Positions 32,123-35,301 of a DNA stretch of 35,301 nucleotides are shown here, in pieces. Under the pieces are notes generated by a model. That model saw only the letters and a program-made list of their open reading frames with translations, was not told the origin of the DNA and did no database searches. How positions within the stretch are numbered: the first letter of the stretch is position 1; every line of letters starts with the position of its first letter. Source of the stretch: Rhizobium sp. Q54 (GTDB taxonomy: Bacteria > Pseudomonadota > Alphaproteobacteria > Rhizobiales > Beijerinckiaceae); NCBI GenBank assembly GCA_945901195.1, contig CAMDKB010000002.1, forward strand, positions 1 to 35,301, read 5' to 3'. The translations under genes and the position numbers were made by a program.

Positions 32123-33129
32123 GTGTCTCCATGCAGAAACAAAAGCGCATCATGGTAATGGCCGGCCCCGGCACTTTGCCCTCCCAAGGCCGGGATCGCA
32201 TGGACCTTACCCATTATAACGTCAAATTCAGCGGCAAGCCCCGGCTGACCCCGGTTGAAATGCTCGATGCCTGGCCCGAAATTTCTCAATATGCGGAAAC
32301 ATGCACCGACGATGGTCCTGTTATGGAAGTAGCAACCCATGATGACTTGCACCGTCTGTCATTGCGGATTCAGGAAATTTTGCAGCGCAGTGATATTAAT
32401 GGCCTGGTCTGGATTCAGGGTACAAATACACTGGAAGAGACCGCGTTCTTTCTCAACCTGACCGTGCGAAGCGACAAGCCAGTCGTCGTTGTCGGCGCCC
32501 AACGTCCTTTCACCGCCATCAGTACCGACGCCCATCTTAATCTGGTCAATGCCGTGCGCGTCGCAGCGTGCACGGATACGCGAGGCAAGGGCGTTGTCAC
32601 CGTCACTAATAGTGAAATCAATGCTGCACGTGATGTGACAAAAACATCCACGTTTCAGGTACAAACATTTCGCAGCCGTGATCTCGGTGTGATGGGTTAC
32701 GCCGATGCTGACCGCATTGTTTATTATCGAGCGCCGGTTCGGCGCCACACGACGCTTTCGGAATTCGACCTCGACAAGGTGACTGAGATGCCGCGCGTCG
32801 AAATTCTCTACGGCCATACGGGAGCCGATCCGCGTCTTGCGCGCTCAGCGGTCGAGCTAGGTGCTCAAGGGCTTGTGTTTGCCGGAATCGGTGCAGGCGC
32901 ACTTGGCGTCTATACCGATGAACTGAGAAAGCTCGCTTCAGAAGGCATTCTCATCGCACGAAGCGCCCGTGTTGGCGAAGGCCGCGTCCTCAACATCGGC
33001 AATACCTATGAGGAAGGCATGGCGGCTGCGGACAATCTGAATCCCCAAAAGGCCGCGCTTTTGCTTGCGTTGGGTATGACCCGGACACGCGATATCAATG
33101 AAATCCAGCGCGTGTTCGACGAATATTGA
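32119..33129 (+). CDS. Asparaginase-family protein with altered catalytic motif
   Basis: A 336-residue cytoplasmic protein of the L-asparaginase fold. The first catalytic motif, TGGTIA in the family, is AGPGTLPS (Thr19). The second, HGTDT, reads QGTNTLEETAF (101-104), so the Asp that normally holds the ammonium leaving group is Asn. The Lys is kept in ARDVTKTSTFQ. The rest is well preserved: VVVGAQRP, HLNLVNAVRVAA, RVEILYGHTGADPRL, QGLVFAGIGAGALG. It may therefore be a different amidohydrolase or a binding protein. It overlaps the upstream receptor gene by 4 bases, tying a receptor to this enzyme. Confidence 0.8.
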   Translation: MSVSMQKQKRIMVMAGPGTLPSQGRDRMDLTHYNVKFSGKPRLTPVEMLDAWPEISQYAETCTDDGPVMEVATHDDLHRLSLRIQEILQRSDINGLVWIQGTNTLEETAFFLNLTVRSDKPVVVVGAQRPFTAISTDAHLNLVNAVRVAACTDTRGKGVVTVTNSEINAARDVTKTSTFQVQTFRSRDLGVMGYADADRIVYYRAPVRRHTTLSEFDLDKVTEMPRVEILYGHTGADPRLARSAVELGAQGLVFAGIGAGALGVYTDELRKLASEGILIARSARVGEGRVLNIGNTYEEGMAAADNLNPQKAALLLALGMTRTRDINEIQRVFDEY

Positions 33130-33493
33130 ATCGCAATCAAAAATGCCCGGTCACCCCGGCATTGCGTAACACCAGAGAGGATGAGGCTTGACTCATCGCT
33201 CTGGGCGCACGCGCTCCGGATATCTCTAGGGCTAAGCTGCCGGTTGCCGCGGGATGACTGGGAGGTGAACTTTTTGATACAGGCTCGCTCAAAAATTGTG
33301 CAGTGCGTAATCAAAGTGCAATTGGCGAAATCTTCATCACCCCTCAAGGCCGAATTGGCCAAATTATACAAGTTAAGCTGTCTAACGAATTGATTTAATA
33401 ATTATATTATAATTTTTGTGCACTGGTACAAGGGTTGCTTTCTCCTATGGGCGCGAACGGATTGACCCTCCGCATCCCCGCAGGAGCTGAAGA
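33130..33493. other. Intergenic region before nrtA
   Basis: About 360 bases. A bulged 8-bp stem (AATGCC.GG with CCGGCATT, 33142-33163) follows the asparaginase-like stop but has no T-run. The middle holds no supported gene. AT-rich sequence at 33390-33420 precedes the sigma-54 site. GTGCA occurs at 33298, 33316 and 33418, possible NtrC half-sites. Confidence 0.5.
33424..33439 (+). promoter_or_regulatory. Sigma-54 promoter candidate of nrtA
   Basis: TGGTACAAGGGTTGCT has -24 TGGTAC (one mismatch to TGGCAC), a 5-base spacer and -12 TTGCT. Spacing is identical to the urtA promoter. The ATG of nrtA is 54 bases downstream. GG and GC invariant pairs are both kept. Nitrate transport genes are commonly under nitrogen control, which fits. 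Confidence 0.7.
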
Positions 33494-34813
33494 ATGAACA
33501 ATAAATTTTTGCGTTGCAGCAATGAGAATGTGTCTGGCGTCAACCGCCGTGAACTTTTGCGGACTGGCGCCGCCACCGCGCTGATTTCAGCGGTATCGTC
33601 AACCTTTCCGTCGGGAGTTTTTGCGCAAACGTCCGGTCCGGAAGTGAAAGGCACAAAACTCGGTTATATCGCCCTGACGGACGCAGCGCCGCTCGTGATT
33701 GCTCAGGAAAAGGGTTTATTCGCCAAGCACGGCTTGCCCGAAATGGAGATTCTGAAGCAGGCCTCATGGGGCGCCATGCGCGACAACATGGCGCTTGGGA
33801 CAAAATCAAACGGCATTGATGGCGGGCATATTCTAAGGCCCAAGACGCATCTTTATTCGACCGGCAAGGTCATGCAGAACAATCAGCCATTGCCAATGTA
33901 CACGCTGATAAGTCTGAATGAGGATTGTCAGGGCCTGTCGGTCTCCAATGAATATAAAGATCTCAAAATTGGAACTGACAGCACCGCTCTGAAGGAAGCT
34001 TTTGCAAAAAAGAAGGCGTCCGGCAAAGACATAAAAGTCGCGATGACTTTTCCCGGCGGGACACATGATCTCTGGATACGTTATTGGCTTGCAGCAGGCG
34101 GAATCGATCCCGACAAGGACATCTCGACCATAGTCGTTCCACCACCGCAGATGGTCGCGAACATGAAGGTCGGCAATATGGATGCTTTCTGCGTTGGTGA
34201 GCCGTGGAACGAACAGCTCGTCAATCAGGATATCGGGTTCACCGCCGCCACCACCGGTGAAATCTGGTTCAAACACCCGGAAAAAATCCTGGGTATGCGC
34301 GCTGATTGGGTCGACGCCAATCCGAAGGCCGCACTTGCCATCATGATGGCAGTGATGGAAGCCCAGATGTGGTGCGAAAAAATGGAAAACAAGGAAGAGA
34401 TGGCGACCATCATAGGCCGTCGTCAATGGTTCAATGTCCCGGTGCCCGACATCATCGGCCGTATCAAGGGTGACATAAATTATGGCCGCGGACGTGTCGT
34501 AAAGGGCACCAATTTGCTGATGAAATTCTGGGGCGAAAAAGGCGAAGTTTCATATCCCTGGAAAAGTCTGGATTCGTGGTTCATTACCGAGAATATCCGT
34601 TGGGGCAAATTCGAACCGTCGCTGGATATCAAGGCGCTGGTGAACAAAACCAACCGCAGCGATCTTTGGCTGGAAGCGGCCAAAGGACTTGGGCTGAAAA
34701 GCACGCCAACAGGCGATAGCCGCGGTATCGAGAAATTCTTTGACGGCAAGACCTTCGACCCCGCCGATCCGCAAGCCTATCTCAAATCTCTCAGCATAAA
34801 GCGCATTGCATGA
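33494..34813 (+). CDS. nrtA: Nitrate/bicarbonate-type ABC transporter substrate-binding protein
   Basis: A 439-residue periplasmic receptor of the NrtA/CmpA family. The leader has a twin-arginine pattern (VNRRELLRTGAATALISAV) with likely cleavage near VFAQ. The mature protein shows KLGYIALTDAAPLVIAQEKGLFAKHGL, ILKQASWGAMRDNMALG, HDLWIRYWLAAGGIDP, FCVGEPWNEQLV and GRRQWFNVPV, all typical of nitrate receptors. GGAG is 7 bases before the ATG. Nitrate is favoured over bicarbonate or cyanate by the sigma-54 promoter and nearby nitrogen genes, but the ligand cannot be proven here. nrtB follows 67 bases on. Confidence 0.92.
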   Translation: MNNKFLRCSNENVSGVNRRELLRTGAATALISAVSSTFPSGVFAQTSGPEVKGTKLGYIALTDAAPLVIAQEKGLFAKHGLPEMEILKQASWGAMRDNMALGTKSNGIDGGHILRPKTHLYSTGKVMQNNQPLPMYTLISLNEDCQGLSVSNEYKDLKIGTDSTALKEAFAKKKASGKDIKVAMTFPGGTHDLWIRYWLAAGGIDPDKDISTIVVPPPQMVANMKVGNMDAFCVGEPWNEQLVNQDIGFTAATTGEIWFKHPEKILGMRADWVDANPKAALAIMMAVMEAQMWCEKMENKEEMATIIGRRQWFNVPVPDIIGRIKGDINYGRGRVVKGTNLLMKFWGEKGEVSYPWKSLDSWFITENIRWGKFEPSLDIKALVNKTNRSDLWLEAAKGLGLKSTPTGDSRGIEKFFDGKTFDPADPQAYLKSLSIKRIA

Positions 34814-34828
34814 GTATCGATGAGGAAC

Positions 34829-34849
34829 TGATCGGCAAATCGCCGATCA
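34829..34849 (+). promoter_or_regulatory. Hairpin between nrtA and nrtB
   Basis: TGATCGGC and GCCGATCA form a perfect 8-bp stem with a 5-base loop, 15 bases past the nrtA stop. No T-run follows. It mirrors the stem after urtA and may likewise raise receptor over permease. Confidence 0.65.
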
Positions 34850-34880
34850 ATCCCCGCACCACACATCACTGGACTTTCAC

Positions 34881-35237
34881 ATGTCAGCAACAGTCAGAAG
34901 ACTCGAAGTGATAGAAACACAACCCAAGCTCACCCTTGTGTCAAATCCCGTCACAACCGAGCAAGGCCATCCAGCGGTCATCGCATTGCCTGCGGTGAAA
35001 TCACTGGCCCTGCAAAATTGGCAGCGGCGCGGACGTGATTTTCTCACTGCAGTCTTGCCGCCGCTGCTGGTATTGATAGCGCTGCTTGTCATATGGGAGA
35101 TCGCGACATCCGGCGCGAAGGCCACGTTGCCATCGCCCATTCGCATCTGGAAAGAAGCCAGCGATCTCATCCTTAATCCGTTCTTCGTCAATGGCCCGCA
35201 AGATATCGGTCTTGGCTACCTGTGCCATCCCGGATGA
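34881..35237 (+). pseudogene. nrtB: NrtB-like nitrate permease, truncated near window end
   Basis: The product begins MSATVRRLEVI and has one membrane segment (AVLPPLLVLIALLVIWEIATS) followed by LPSPIRIWKEASDLILNPFF, the typical N-terminal part of NrtB, which is about 270-300 residues. NrtB-like sequence stops after GLGYL (about 35221). The frame then reads CHPG and ends at TGA 35235-35237. No other frame continues NrtB. Insertion of an element or a rearrangement at about 35221 is the likely cause. The permease would be non-functional, leaving nrtA orphaned unless another copy exists. Confidence 0.7.
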
Positions 35238-35301
35238 TCACATAGACCCTCGTCGCTCTGCTTTTTTCATGGCAAGATCGATCCTGAGGGACATTCGAAG
35301 C
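35222..35301. other. Unidentified sequence replacing the rest of nrtB
   Basis: The sequence from about 35222, starting TGTGCCATCCCGGATG, does not encode NrtB in any frame. One + frame is open to the window edge (ATCAIPDDHIDP..., 31 codons) and one - frame reads LRMSLRIDLAMKKAERRGSM then stops. It may be the end of a mobile element, but 80 bases are too few to identify it. Confidence 0.3.

Noticed and set aside
33181..33393. 70-codon open frame in the nrtA upstream region
   Set aside because: No ribosome site at the ATG, no recognisable motif, and an AT-rich end that looks non-coding.
1..35301. CRISPR array, tRNA or rRNA genes
   Set aside because: No regularly spaced direct repeats with spacers and no tRNA- or rRNA-like sequence were seen when reading both strands; the only tandem repeat encodes the UreE tail.

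Overview
The window looks like chromosomal DNA of a moderately GC-rich alphaproteobacterium, most likely of the order Hyphomicrobiales. The ribosomal protein L32 sequence, the urtABCDE-ureDABC gene order, the bdhA-type 3-hydroxybutyrate dehydrogenase and the several orphan TctC/Bug-type receptors all fit this. The assignment rests on recognising families by eye, not on a search.

Layout. 1-2764 is an accessory patch: an IS630-type transposase tail, a small membrane protein, a ribbon-helix-helix antitoxin with a frameshifted ParE-like toxin, a secreted Cys-rich protein, a dienelactone hydrolase and the right end of a probable ISNCY-like element. That element abuts a comM gene that has lost its 5' part (2763-3725). 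3789-8478 (+) is metabolic: glpD, a beta-ketothiolase, a nitrilase-superfamily amidohydrolase and an HSL-type esterase, with two palindromic repeats in one spacer.

8503-21793 (all -) is a nitrogen-scavenging block. The downstream unit is urtA-urtB-urtC-urtD-urtE-ureD-ureA-ureB-ureC plus an ABM-domain protein, starting at a very good sigma-54 promoter (17742-17758). The upstream unit is a TctC receptor, a ModA-like protein without a signal peptide, ureE with a long His tail, ureF and ureG. Together they import urea through an ABC transporter and hydrolyse it with a nickel urease whose maturation proteins are supplied by the upstream unit.

22167-25440 holds rpmF with a terminator, a pentapeptide-repeat protein, a small secreted protein, ispG and a Zur/Fur regulator. 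25606-27487 (+) is bdhA plus a patatin-like hydrolase behind a TGCA-rich dyad that resembles a PhaR operator, suggesting a link to polyhydroxybutyrate turnover. 27516-28576 is a dead IS30-family element with two in-frame stops.

28797-33129 (+) is a small membrane protein followed by receptor - crotonase-like - receptor - asparaginase-like protein. The two receptors are paralogues and the asparaginase relative lacks the usual catalytic Asp. This is the least explained set of genes here. 33494 onward is a nitrate-type ABC uptake system: nrtA behind a second sigma-54 promoter candidate, then nrtB, which is broken after about 114 codons close to the right edge.
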